Of a stretch of 64,000 nucleotides of DNA, positions 17,006 to 25,386 are shown one piece after another; position 1 is the stretch's first letter, and the number at the start of each line of letters is the position of its first letter. The notes beneath the pieces were generated by a model. The model did not search any database and had not been told where the DNA came from. It worked only from the letters and a program-made list of their open reading frames with translations. The DNA comes from Geovibrio ferrireducens. Lineage in GTDB: Bacteria > Chrysiogenota > Deferribacteres > Deferribacterales > Geovibrionaceae. The DNA lies in contig NZ_JAJAPB010000008.1 in assembly GCF_026226615.1 (NCBI RefSeq), positions 46,502 through 110,501 of the forward strand, in the 5' to 3' direction. The translations under genes and the position numbers were made by a program.

Positions 17006-17783
17006 ATAATTTCCTCAGCGCGGAATTAAGCTCAAGAACCGCATCAAAAGAACCTGTGTTGGCTCTTGAGTACTTCGTTTCATCCGCATGTATCCATTTT
17101 GTTTTCATTTTCGTGAATTCAGGCCGCTTCCACGGCTCAGCAGGGTTGCGGTTCATGGGGCCCGTCTGCCATATGTAAACATCCGGTCTGAGTGCAACCG
17201 CCTTTTCCAGAGACAGCTTCACAAGCTTGCCGTCCGCATCCGCCGCCATCTCCCCGCCTGCGGCGGTGATCACCGCTGTCACTATATTTCCTCTTCCCGC
17301 AACAGTGTAGGGAAGCTGGCTGACTTCATATATCACCTTCGGCTTTGACTTAAGCGGCTTAACGGAGGCCAGCCTCGCTTTCAGTTCCGCAGTAAGTGCA
17401 GCGGCTTCCGTCTGCCTTCCCGTAATCTCCCCTATCTCTGCCGCAGCAGTGAGAATCTCCTCAAGGCTCAGCGGGTCGTACTTATAAACCGAGGCTCCGG
17501 TGATAGCCTTAACTGCATCCGCGTAATATTCATCGGCCGAGCCGGTAATTATCAGATCAGGCCTCAGAGAGCGTATTATCTCCGCATTGGGGCGGATGTG
17601 CGTACCGACCTTCACAGCGTCCGGAAACTCGGTCACAGTCTTAGTAACACCGACAACCCTGCCGCCCGCGCCGAGCCTGTAAAAAATATCTGCGGCGGCG
17701 GGAGCCAGTATCACCACCCTTTCGGCAGCGAATGCGCTAAATGCTGAAAGTAAAATGATCAGCGTGAGAAACAGCCTGAACAT
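16998..17783 (-). CDS. Periplasmic binding protein, BtuF-like
   Basis: 261 residues with a Sec signal (MFRLFLTLIILLSAFSAFA) and a BtuF-type class III fold (VVILAPAAADIFYRLGAGGR ... SLRPDLIITG ... VALRPDVYIWQTG). The ATG at 17783 has GGAGG in front and is chosen over an upstream ATG at 17834. It overlaps the end of the ATPase gene by 47 bases. The operon, under a cobalamin riboswitch and with cobA/cobO, suggests a corrinoid or cobalt-chelate ligand. Confidence 0.85.
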   Translation of the reverse strand: MFRLFLTLIILLSAFSAFAAERVVILAPAAADIFYRLGAGGRVVGVTKTVTEFPDAVKVGTHIRPNAEIIRSLRPDLIITGSADEYYADAVKAITGASVYKYDPLSLEEILTAAAEIGEITGRQTEAAALTAELKARLASVKPLKSKPKVIYEVSQLPYTVAGRGNIVTAVITAAGGEMAADADGKLVKLSLEKAVALRPDVYIWQTGPMNRNPAEPWKRPEFTKMKTKWIHADETKYSRANTGSFDAVLELNSALRKLYE

Positions 17784-18450
17784 TAAAAACCTCCGAAAGC
17801 ATGGATGCATCCGCTTTTTCCGCGGGCACGTCATATATCAGTTTTCCTTTATTCATCATCCATATCCTGTCAAAATACTTCACCGACAGATTCACCTCGT
17901 GCATGGAGGCGATAAGTGTTCTGCATGAACCTGTGAGCAGGTTCAGAATCTCCAGAGAATGCCTAACATCAAGCATGGATACAGGCTCATCCAAAAGGAG
18001 AACATCCGGCCGCTGATTAAGGGCACGGGCTGTCATCACCCTCCTTTTCTCCCCGCCGGAAAGCTCCGTGAAGGCTCTGTCCCGCAGTCCGGTGAGAGCA
18101 GTCAGCCGCAGAACCTCTTCCGTGAGCCTGTCCGCATCTTTCATATACCCTGCGGCATAAACCCCCAGACGCACAACCTCAAACACAGTGAAAGGGAACA
18201 CAACTGACGGAAGCTGAGGCATGAAGGCTATCATCCCCGCACGTTCCTTTCTGCCTGTTCTGCCCAGTTCTTTTCCGCTAAAGCTGACTCCCTCAGCGGG
18301 TATAAGCCCTGCAATGATATGCAGAAGCGTGCTTTTGCCCGAACCGTTCTCACCTATGAGGGCTATCTTTTCGCCTTTATGCACAGCAAGATCCGGCACA
18401 CTGAGTGTAAAGCCGCCCCGCCTGAACTCAAGGCTTCTGATCTCAATCAT
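17737..18450 (-). CDS. Importer ATPase, BtuD/FecE-like
   Basis: 237 residues with Walker A GENGSGKST near residue 34, signature LSGGEKRRVMTARAL near 128, Walker B LLLDEPVSMLDVRHS and the switch region ASMHEVNLS (histidine in place). Paralogous to the haem-importer ATPase at 6633. It is encoded between the permease (8-base overlap) and the binding protein. Confidence 0.88.
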   Translation of the reverse strand: MIEIRSLEFRRGGFTLSVPDLAVHKGEKIALIGENGSGKSTLLHIIAGLIPAEGVSFSGKELGRTGRKERAGMIAFMPQLPSVVFPFTVFEVVRLGVYAAGYMKDADRLTEEVLRLTALTGLRDRAFTELSGGEKRRVMTARALNQRPDVLLLDEPVSMLDVRHSLEILNLLTGSCRTLIASMHEVNLSVKYFDRIWMMNKGKLIYDVPAEKADASMLSEVFNVQAVSHADHFTFSI

Positions 18451-19393
18451 GCCACATCTCCGTCTGCCTGCTGCGGAGCATATATAGAAAAAACACTCCG
18501 CCCAGAACAGCGGTCACTATCCCCACAGGAAGCTCGGCTCCGTTCGGGATAACGGTTCTGGCAACCGCATCCGCAGTTATCATAAGCAGAGCACCGAAAA
18601 CGGAGGAGTAGAATATCCCCTGCCTCACGTCACTGCCGTAAAAACTTCGGGCTATGTGCGGAACAATAAGCCCCACAAAGCCTATTAGCCCTGTAAAACT
18701 CACCGAAACTGCCACAAGGGCGGTGGAGAACACAAACGCCCTCATCCTTTCGGCGCGCACATTAACGCCTGAGGTCTCTGCGGACATTTCATCAAGGGCA
18801 AGTATGTTCAAAGGGTGCGCCCTTAAACGGAAATATCCCGCACACAGGCAGAAAACAGCCGCCGCAAAAGCGGCCTTAGCCCATGTAATCATATAAAAGC
18901 CGCCCATCAGCCAGAAGACGATGGACGTTAAAGACTCTTCAAAAAAGAATTTGACGAAGCCGATCACCGATGAGGCAACTATATTCAGCACCACACCCGC
19001 CAGAATCATCGTAACGGGACTTATGCCGCTTCTGCGGTATGACACTCCGTAAACCAGCATCAGCCCGCCGAGACCCGTTGCAAGAGCCACAGGGGATGCG
19101 AGACCGGCCGGAAGACCGACAGCAATGGCGACAACTGCTCCCAGAGCAGCGGATGATGCCGCGCCTGTGGTAAAGCTGTCCGCAAGGGGGTTGCGCAGCA
19201 CAAGCTGATATATTGAACCGCTTAAGCCCAGCATAGCGCCGGTAAGCCCGGCGAAGACAACCCGCGGCATACGCATATTCAGAAGAATATCCCTCTGCAC
19301 CTCATCAGTGCGGAAATGGCTTATATCCGTGGAGCCCACAAAAGCCGCCGCCGCACATACACATAAGAGAATGAAAAGCCAAAAGGCTCTCAA
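18443..19393 (-). CDS. Importer permease, BtuC/FecCD family
   Basis: 316 residues, about 9-10 membrane segments, with the family marks MRMPRVVFAGLTGAMLGLSG near 40, NPLADSFTTGAASSAALG near 71 and GLIGFVGLIVPHIARSFYG near 236. It overlaps the ABC-2 permease gene before it by 4 bases. Likely the channel of a corrinoid importer, given the cobalamin riboswitch. Confidence 0.9.
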   Translation of the reverse strand: MRAFWLFILLCVCAAAAFVGSTDISHFRTDEVQRDILLNMRMPRVVFAGLTGAMLGLSGSIYQLVLRNPLADSFTTGAASSAALGAVVAIAVGLPAGLASPVALATGLGGLMLVYGVSYRRSGISPVTMILAGVVLNIVASSVIGFVKFFFEESLTSIVFWLMGGFYMITWAKAAFAAAVFCLCAGYFRLRAHPLNILALDEMSAETSGVNVRAERMRAFVFSTALVAVSVSFTGLIGFVGLIVPHIARSFYGSDVRQGIFYSSVFGALLMITADAVARTVIPNGAELPVGIVTAVLGGVFFLYMLRSRQTEMWHD

Positions 19394-20127
19394 CCCTCAA
19401 CCCCTTTCAGAATCCGCCCTGCTGTAATAAAGAGCACTGCGGCAACAGTGAGCATCACTCCCATATTAAGAAGCACATCGCACTCAGTGCCTATGAGGGA
19501 ACACCTTATAAGCTGAGTGGAATAAGTCAGCGGGGAAATATGCGCTATCAGCTTTGCGATGAGAGGCATTTTATCCACCGGGTAAAAAGTGCCTGAGAGG
19601 AATATCATAGGTGTTATCACAAAAGTGTTCACCGACATCTGATCTCCGTGGTTTTTAACCACAAGGGCTACAATTATCCCCAGCAGAGAGAACACAACAA
19701 GATGAACAAACATCACAGGCACAAACATCGGGCTGATTTTAAGCCCCGCTCCGGCAATAACTCCGTAAAGAAGAATAATGCCGACAGGGATAAGCCCTTT
19801 GATGACACCGTAGAGCATTTCGCCCGCCACTATCTCCCATCTGCTCACAGGAGCAAGGAGGTATTCGTCAAAAACCTTGAAGTAAAATCTGGAAATATTT
19901 ATTTCGCCTGAAATACCGTAACTCTGGTTCAGGCTGCTCATGGCAATCAGTCCGGGTATAAGAAACGTAAGATAATTAACACCGTCAACAGAGGCGAACC
20001 GCCCTATTCCGTACCCGAAGGCAAGAAGGAACAGAAAAGGCGATACGGCGGATGAGACGAGGACCTTCCAGAACCTGCTGCGCAGAACTCTGGTTTCGCG
20101 GTATAAAACCCCTTTTATGCCGTTCAT
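19390..20127 (-). CDS. ABC-2 type transporter permease (riboswitch operon)
   Basis: 245 residues, six membrane helices, with the ABC-2 signature FLSGTFYPVDKMPLIAKLIA near 180, the same FSGTFYPVD type motif seen in the permease at 5046. Overlaps its ATPase gene by 4 bases and the importer permease by 4, so it is fully embedded in the operon. It should form an exporter-type transporter with the ATPase at 20124; the substrate is unknown but co-regulated by cobalamin. Confidence 0.85.
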   Translation of the reverse strand: MNGIKGVLYRETRVLRSRFWKVLVSSAVSPFLFLLAFGYGIGRFASVDGVNYLTFLIPGLIAMSSLNQSYGISGEINISRFYFKVFDEYLLAPVSRWEIVAGEMLYGVIKGLIPVGIILLYGVIAGAGLKISPMFVPVMFVHLVVFSLLGIIVALVVKNHGDQMSVNTFVITPMIFLSGTFYPVDKMPLIAKLIAHISPLTYSTQLIRCSLIGTECDVLLNMGVMLTVAAVLFITAGRILKGVEG

Positions 20128-20966
20128 GCGTCTATCCTCCTTCCTGTGATGGTGAGATAGACATCCTCAAGGTTGGTTTCCCTTATTCCGGCGGTTTCAG
20201 TCAGCAAGGCGAGCTGCTCAAGCCCAGCTTCACGGGTTTCGAAGAACTCTGTTACCGTTTTGCCGTTTCTGTAGATGTCAAGCGCCCATTTGCCGACCTT
20301 TGCCTTAAGCTCTGCTGCTGTGCCTTCTGTGACAATCTTAGCCTTATCCATAATCATCACACGGTCAGAGAGCAGTTCCGCTTCCTCTATGTAGTGAGTT
20401 GTAAGGAGGATTGTACATCGCTTTTCCTGATTTATGCTGCGTATGAAGTCCCACATGGTTCTGCGGACAGAGGCATCAAGCCCCACAGTAGGCTCATCCA
20501 GAAAAAGTACGGAAGGTTCATGCAGAAGGGCACGGGCAATTATCAGCCTGCGTTTCATCCCGCCGGAGAGGTTTCCGGCTGTTTTATCCGCATGGTCGGA
20601 AAGACCCGAAAACTCCAGCGCTTTTTCTATCCTGCTTTTGATATTGTCAGCGCCGAACAGAATCGCATGGGTCTTGAGGTTCTGATACACAGTAAGATCC
20701 CTGTCCACATTGTTATGCTGGGGAACAACGCCGATTGTCTGCTTAATCCGTCTGCTCTGCGGGTCGAAGATCTCTCCGCCGTAGCATATTTCGCCGGAAG
20801 AGGGAATCGTGAGCCCGGTCAGCATGTTTATCGTGGTTGTTTTACCTGCCCCGTTGGGACCGAGGAGAGCAAGTATACTCCCCTCCTCCACATCAAAGCT
20901 TATTCCGTCAACGGCAGTCTGTCTGCCGAAAACCTTGGTAAGGGATCTTACTGATATTTTATTCAT
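20124..20966 (-). CDS. ABC transporter ATPase, DrrA-like (riboswitch operon)
   Basis: 280 residues: Walker A GPNGAGKTTTINML near 36, signature LSGGMKRRLIIARAL near 136, Walker B LFLDEPTVGLDA, switch LLTTHYIEEAE and a DrrA-like C-terminal extension. A clear paralogue of the ATPase at 5791; both also place a BtuCDF-type importer next to themselves. One base separates it from the cbiK-like stop. Confidence 0.88.
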   Translation of the reverse strand: MNKISVRSLTKVFGRQTAVDGISFDVEEGSILALLGPNGAGKTTTINMLTGLTIPSSGEICYGGEIFDPQSRRIKQTIGVVPQHNNVDRDLTVYQNLKTHAILFGADNIKSRIEKALEFSGLSDHADKTAGNLSGGMKRRLIIARALLHEPSVLFLDEPTVGLDASVRRTMWDFIRSINQEKRCTILLTTHYIEEAELLSDRVMIMDKAKIVTEGTAAELKAKVGKWALDIYRNGKTVTEFFETREAGLEQLALLTETAGIRETNLEDVYLTITGRRIDA

Positions 20967-20967
20967 A

Positions 20968-21930
20968 CTATTTAAGCTCTATCCCCGCTTCTTTTGCTGC
21001 GGCTTCAAGATGGTTTATAAAAATCTGCCTCACGGCTGCCTTATGGCCGAGGCCTTCCAGCACAGGGGTGACATTGAACCCTGATTTCGTGAGCATTACT
21101 TTCCATGAATCTTCCTCATCACCGGCCATATCGTTTTCCGCATGGTCGCCCGCCACATACATAAGCGGTCTGAGGATTACGTTTTTAACCTTTTTGGCAG
21201 TGAGCTTTTCAAGAACGGAGTCATAATCCGGCAGACCCTCCACCAGACCAATGGCAACAGGAACGCCGTACATGCGGTTAAGTATAAGCTCAAGCTCGTA
21301 GTAAGCCCCCTGAGACATATGCTCATTACCGTGCCCCATGTAAACAAGAGCCGCTTTTGCTGCTTTTGCCTGTTTAATGTCTGATTCCAGAACCTTAGCC
21401 AGCACTTCCAGATGCTCTGCGTGAGAGTAAGCCCCGGTGAGGGGTTTGCCTATGCCCACAGCAACGAAGGGCTGGAGTCTGGGTTTAAGTGTTTTTATGG
21501 AGGCAAGGGCATCAACATAAGCTGTCATATCAGCGAACTCCTCACCGTCCGTTATAAGAGTGGGCTGAACAACTATGTTCCTGTAGCCGAGGTTCTGAAG
21601 ATCCGCCATAACGCCCAGAACATTTTTAATGCCGTAAAGCATTTCGGGAATCTGAGGGTGCGCCCTGCGGTAAGCCGTGTCAGCGGCTCTTTCATTCCAT
21701 ATCCTGCGGATTACATTTGAGGTAAAAGCCAGACGCACAGGCGTTCCCGGATATTTAAGCTGAGTTTCCCTCACAAGGGCAAGTATCGGCTCCAGAGTTG
21801 TTTCATAAGTTGTGCCGAATGATGCGATTACGATTGCTGATTTCTCTTCCATTACCTTTTCTCCTCCTGATGCCTGAACTGCGCCCGTAAAAGCGAGAAA
21901 GGCAAGGAACACTGCGAATATGTGCTTCAC
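20968..21930 (-). CDS. CbiK-like chelatase with a signal peptide, one active-site His missing
   Basis: 320 residues. A GTG start at 21930, preceded by AAAGGAGGAG, gives a Sec signal peptide (IFAVFLAFLAFTGAVQA) before a CbiK domain (SAIVIASFGTTYETT, VYMGHGNEHMSQGAY, LMYVAGDHAENDMAGDEEDS). An upstream ATG at 21996 lies inside the leader RNA and is rejected. The periplasmic CbiK of Desulfovibrio vulgaris is the closest described type. The Salmonella enzyme has its first catalytic His in SLHIINGDEY; the same spot here reads PTLITDGEEF, so that His is Leu. The later GHG and H of NEH are kept. It could be an altered cobalt or iron chelatase, a haem dechelatase (like P. gingivalis IhtB) or a binding protein. 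Confidence 0.85.
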   Translation of the reverse strand: MKHIFAVFLAFLAFTGAVQASGGEKVMEEKSAIVIASFGTTYETTLEPILALVRETQLKYPGTPVRLAFTSNVIRRIWNERAADTAYRRAHPQIPEMLYGIKNVLGVMADLQNLGYRNIVVQPTLITDGEEFADMTAYVDALASIKTLKPRLQPFVAVGIGKPLTGAYSHAEHLEVLAKVLESDIKQAKAAKAALVYMGHGNEHMSQGAYYELELILNRMYGVPVAIGLVEGLPDYDSVLEKLTAKKVKNVILRPLMYVAGDHAENDMAGDEEDSWKVMLTKSGFNVTPVLEGLGHKAAVRQIFINHLEAAAKEAGIELK

Positions 21931-22019
21931 ATACTCCTCCTTTAAAAAAAATTGGGATTTTATACGGGTGCGACAGGAAATCCTGCGGGGGGGCATATTT
22001 TGGTGCCTTCATCCTCGTA

Positions 22020-22185
22020 AAGTTCAAACAGAACAGGTATCCTGACTTCCGGCACGGCATTTTAAAAATGCCGCCTAATTCCGCACCTTCCCATCCTTTT
22101 AACGGACAGTGGCTTACGCGGGTTCGTTCCGGTTACAGTAGCGGGACTGTTTTGGATTCTAACCAAATTCCCTGTTTCTGTCTCC
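22020..22185 (-). promoter_or_regulatory. Cobalamin riboswitch
   Basis: Read on the minus strand the leader shows the conserved core in order: GAATCC, then CAGTCCCGCTACTGTAA, then the B12 box AAGCCACTGTCC near 22113, GGGAAGG, and finally GCCGGAAGTCAGGATACCTG near 22040. The aptamer ends about 90 bases before the cbiK-like GTG. The gap contains a short CAGGA/TCCTG hairpin and an 8-T run (21953-21946), possible parts of an expression platform. It should switch the cbiK-to-cobO operon off when cobalamin is plentiful. Confidence 0.93.
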
Positions 22186-22279
22186 ACCTCGTATATCAGA
22201 CGCATTTTCGGCCAAACGCGGCGGATAAGTCAATATAATTCTCCTTGACACATATTTTATTTCGGAACACCATCTCAAA

Positions 22280-23260
22280 ATGCGAAAAGGATTTACCACA
22301 GGCACAGCGGCAGCGGCGGCGGCAAGAGCACACGCAGCCTTGATCATAAGCGGCATAATGACTGACTGCGCGGATGTGATCATGCCGGACGGCAGCAGAA
22401 TGAGAATACCCGTAAGCTGCTCGGCAGAGGGCGCTTTTGCCGTAAAGGATTCGGGCGATGACCCGGATGTTACCCACGGGGCGGAGATACACGCCAGTGT
22501 GCGGCTGAACAGCAGCGGCAGAATCGAAATCACAGGGGGCAGAGGCGTAGGCAGAGTAACCAAGGCCGGCCTGCAAATCCCTGTGGGAGAAGCGGCAATA
22601 AACCCTGTGCCGCGCATGATGATTGAGCAGAATGTCCGCGAAGTCATAGGGACAGAAAACGGTGCGGTGGTGACAATATCCGTACCCGAAGGGGAAAGGC
22701 TCGCTGAGCGTACATTCAATGAGCGCATAGGGATAACAGGCGGTATATCCATAATCGGCACAACGGGGATTGTTCACCCCATGAGCGTGGATGCACTTGT
22801 GGATTCCTTTAAGTGCGAAATTGATGTCAAACTCGCCGAAAACAGACACATAACACTTGTTGCGGGCAAAATAGGCGAAAAACACCTTCAGGCCGTTTAT
22901 CCTGATGATGAGGCGGTGATGGTAAGCAACTACTTCGGTGAGGCGTTCAGCTATCTGCGCTCAAAGGGCGTAAGTGAGGTCACACTCGCCGGACATCCGG
23001 GTAAGCTCGCCAAACTCGCCATGGGGCATTACAACACCCACTCAGCCGCTTCACCGCAGGCGCAGGGGTTTGTGAGCAGGGCTCTTAGTCTCAGCGGAGA
23101 CTTCAACACGGTAGAGGAGATCTGCCTCACTCATCCGGAAGGCTTCGGCAGAATAGCGGAACTGATAAGCGGACGCGTGAGGATGGATTACGGCTTTAAG
23201 AGGACGGATGTTCTTCTGTTTAATATGAAAGGTGATCTCATAGGAACCTGCAGTGCCTGA
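22280..23260 (+). CDS. cbiD: Cobalt-precorrin-5B C1-methyltransferase
   Basis: 326 residues with the CbiD N-terminus (MRKGFTTGTAAAAAARAHAA) and the GHPGKLAKLAMGHYNTHS segment near 240. It methylates C1 during anaerobic ring contraction. First gene of the plus-strand cbi operon, divergent from the riboswitch operon. No strong ribosome site precedes it (GGAACACC is the best); a TATAAT at 22234-22239 is a possible -10 box. GTG of cbiE overlaps its stop. Confidence 0.93.
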   Translation: MRKGFTTGTAAAAAARAHAALIISGIMTDCADVIMPDGSRMRIPVSCSAEGAFAVKDSGDDPDVTHGAEIHASVRLNSSGRIEITGGRGVGRVTKAGLQIPVGEAAINPVPRMMIEQNVREVIGTENGAVVTISVPEGERLAERTFNERIGITGGISIIGTTGIVHPMSVDALVDSFKCEIDVKLAENRHITLVAGKIGEKHLQAVYPDDEAVMVSNYFGEAFSYLRSKGVSEVTLAGHPGKLAKLAMGHYNTHSAASPQAQGFVSRALSLSGDFNTVEEICLTHPEGFGRIAELISGRVRMDYGFKRTDVLLFNMKGDLIGTCSA

Positions 23261-23861
23261 TATATACATAATCTCCACCGGAACCGGACACCCTGACATG
23301 CTCACGGGGAAGGCGAAAAAAGCGCTCAGCGAAATAGACCTCGCTGTAGGAGCGGAAAGATTCAGAAGCTGGGTCAGTGTACCCTACCACGAACCGGAAC
23401 CGCTGATAAGCGGCACTCTGGAATTTATAAGAACCAACAGAGGCCTGCGCATAGGTGTGCTTGTCACGGGGGATGCGGGATTTTTCAGCCTCGCAAAATC
23501 CGTTGTGAGGGAGTTCGGCAGGGAAAATGTCAGGGTAATAGAGGGTGTAAGCGTTGTTCAGGCGGCATTCGCAGCCATAGCCGAACCGTGGGAGGACGCT
23601 GTTTTTCTCTCAGCCCACGGACGCGGCGGATTTGACAGTGAAAAGGCAGTGGGTGCGGATAAGTTTCTCATCATCTGCGACAAAGTTAATAATCCGAAAA
23701 AAATTCTGGAGGAAAACAGCCGTCTGATAAAAGGCTTTGAACTTTGGGTGGCCGCAAACCTCAGTCTTGATAATGAGATAATACACAAAATAACGCCGGA
23801 TGAGCCGATCCCGGAGGATGCTCTCTCCTGCATAATTGGAATAAGAAAAACAGGTGAATAA
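23253..23861 (+). CDS. cbiE: Cobalt-precorrin-7 C5-methyltransferase CbiE, without CbiT
   Basis: 202 residues of the tetrapyrrole methylase fold (IISTGTGHPDMLTGKAKKAL, VLVTGDAGFFSLAKSVV, VIEGVSVVQAAFA, SAHGRGG). The start is GTG at 23253, overlapping the cbiD stop by 8 bases. In CobL the methylase is fused to a decarboxylating CbiT domain; this protein stops after the CbiE part, and no cbiT follows. Confidence 0.9.
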   Translation: MPDIYIISTGTGHPDMLTGKAKKALSEIDLAVGAERFRSWVSVPYHEPEPLISGTLEFIRTNRGLRIGVLVTGDAGFFSLAKSVVREFGRENVRVIEGVSVVQAAFAAIAEPWEDAVFLSAHGRGGFDSEKAVGADKFLIICDKVNNPKKILEENSRLIKGFELWVAANLSLDNEIIHKITPDEPIPEDALSCIIGIRKTGE

Positions 23862-24614
23862 ATGGCAAAAGTCTACTTCATAGGCGCAGGTCCCGGTGAC
23901 CCGGAACTGATTACCCTCAAAGGGATAAACACAATCAAAAAATGCGAAACGGTTATATATGCGGGCAGTCTGGTCTCAGAGGATATTCTTACCCACTGCA
24001 CAAAAACCGCTGACATATACAACTCCGCATCCATGAATCTGGATGAGATTATAGAAGTGACAAAGAAAGCCATAGAAAAGGGGCACAGCGTCGCACGCCT
24101 CCATACGGGCGACCCGTCAATCTACAGCGCTCTGAATGAGCAGATGGAGGAACTGGATGCTCTGGGAATCAGGTATGAGATAATCCCCGGCGTGACAGCG
24201 CTTTTCGCCTCCGCTGCTTCTCTCAGGAATGAGCTGACTCTGCCGGAAATTTCCCAGACAGTGGTGATAAGCCGCATAGAGGGCAGAACCCCTGTGCCTG
24301 AGGATGAGAGCATGGAACGCCTCGCCTCACACGGCGGAACCTTCTGCTTTTATCTCTCCGTGGACAGGTTCGCGGACATTGCGGACACCTTCATAAAAAA
24401 GGGCTGGAGCCCCGACACCCCTGCGGCGGCAGTCTATCGTGCAAGCTGGGCTGATGAGCGCATTCTGCGGGGAACACTCACCGACCTTGGTGAAAAAATA
24501 AAAGAGAGCGGTATAACCAAGCATGCGCTGGTGATAATAGGACACGCACTGGGCGGCAAAGGATCTTACTCCAAACTGTACGATAAGGATTTTTCTCATG
24601 GAACACGCCCGTAA
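23862..24614 (+). CDS. cbiF: Cobalt-precorrin-4 C11-methyltransferase
   Basis: 250 residues with CbiF/CobM marks: VYFIGAGPGDPELITLKGI at the start, VIYAGSLVSEDIL, ARLHTGDPSIYSALNEQMEE near 81 and EIIPGVTALFASAASL near 105. It methylates C11. The ATG immediately follows the cbiE stop, and its end overlaps cbiG by 17 bases. Confidence 0.94.
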   Translation: MAKVYFIGAGPGDPELITLKGINTIKKCETVIYAGSLVSEDILTHCTKTADIYNSASMNLDEIIEVTKKAIEKGHSVARLHTGDPSIYSALNEQMEELDALGIRYEIIPGVTALFASAASLRNELTLPEISQTVVISRIEGRTPVPEDESMERLASHGGTFCFYLSVDRFADIADTFIKKGWSPDTPAAAVYRASWADERILRGTLTDLGEKIKESGITKHALVIIGHALGGKGSYSKLYDKDFSHGTRP

Positions 24615-25386
24615 GACAGCGGTTATAGCAGTAACGGAAAAAGGGGCGGAACTCGCCGCGTTAATAGCAAAAGAGGCAGGCTTTGATCTCTTCCTGCCGG
24701 AGGAGATAGCCGGAAAATACGGCGCAGTGCCTTACAAAGCGCTCAAGGAATGCTTCACCCGCCTTATGGACGGTTCATACAGAGGCATAACGGCTGTCAT
24801 GGCGCACGGTATAGTTACCCGCATGACCGCACCGCATCTTAAGTCAAAGCATACTGACCCGGCAGTGGTCACCTGTGACGAAGTGGGCAGGTTCGCCATA
24901 AGCTCCATAGCAGGACACGAGGGAGGAGCAAACAGCCTCGCCCATTTTGTGGCATCCATAACAGGAGCAGTGCCCGTAATCACCACCGCCACAGAGGCTA
25001 ACAGAACACACATAATAGGCATAGGCTGCCGCAAAGGCACGTCAAAGGCTGAGATAATACACGCTGTTCACGGAGCATGCGCACTGGCGGGAATCGGCAC
25101 AAAAGAACTGCGCCTTGCGGCATCCGCATGGGTGAAGAAGGATGAACAGGGGCTCCTTGAGGCAGTAAAGGAGCTTAATATCTATGTCCGCTTCCTTCCT
25201 GAAAAGGCATATAAAAACAGCCTGTACTGTTTTACAGAACATGAAGCTCCCATGAAGCATTTCGGTATTCCCGGCGTGGCAGAACCGTCCGCCATACTGG
25301 CAGCGGTCAACCCTGTTCTTGTCCTCCCCCGCACCGTCATGGGCACTGTAACTGTGGCAATAGTTAAGGAAAACCTCAATGGCTGA
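24598..25386 (+). CDS. cbiG: Cobalt-precorrin-5A hydrolase CbiG (short form)
   Basis: 262 residues with CbiG features: VMAHGIVTRMTAPHLKSK near 62, DEVGRFAISSIAGHEGGANS near 92 and a CobE-like C-terminal domain (IGIGCRKGTSKAEIIHAV; GVAEPSAILAA). It opens the lactone ring and releases acetaldehyde. Many CbiG proteins are about 350 residues; this one seems to lack much of the central linker domain but keeps both conserved ends. Confidence 0.9.
   Translation: MEHARKTAVIAVTEKGAELAALIAKEAGFDLFLPEEIAGKYGAVPYKALKECFTRLMDGSYRGITAVMAHGIVTRMTAPHLKSKHTDPAVVTCDEVGRFAISSIAGHEGGANSLAHFVASITGAVPVITTATEANRTHIIGIGCRKGTSKAEIIHAVHGACALAGIGTKELRLAASAWVKKDEQGLLEAVKELNIYVRFLPEKAYKNSLYCFTEHEAPMKHFGIPGVAEPSAILAAVNPVLVLPRTVMGTVTVAIVKENLNG

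Noticed and set aside
20052..20954. 300-codon plus-strand frame opposite the ABC-2 genes
   Set aside because: Antisense of a clear ATPase and permease; no motif and no ribosome site.
21931..21996. Longer start for the CbiK-like gene at 21996, and an open frame at 21803-22060
   Set aside because: Both run into the cobalamin riboswitch leader. The GTG at 21930 has a strong ribosome site and begins a proper signal peptide.
22245..22250. TTGACA just upstream of cbiD as its -35 box
   Set aside because: A correctly spaced -10 box would fall at or past the start region and none is visible there.
22159..22885. Long minus-strand frames opposite cbiD
   Set aside because: They lie wholly within the convincing cbiD gene or the leader, and encode Cys/His-rich sequence of shadow type.
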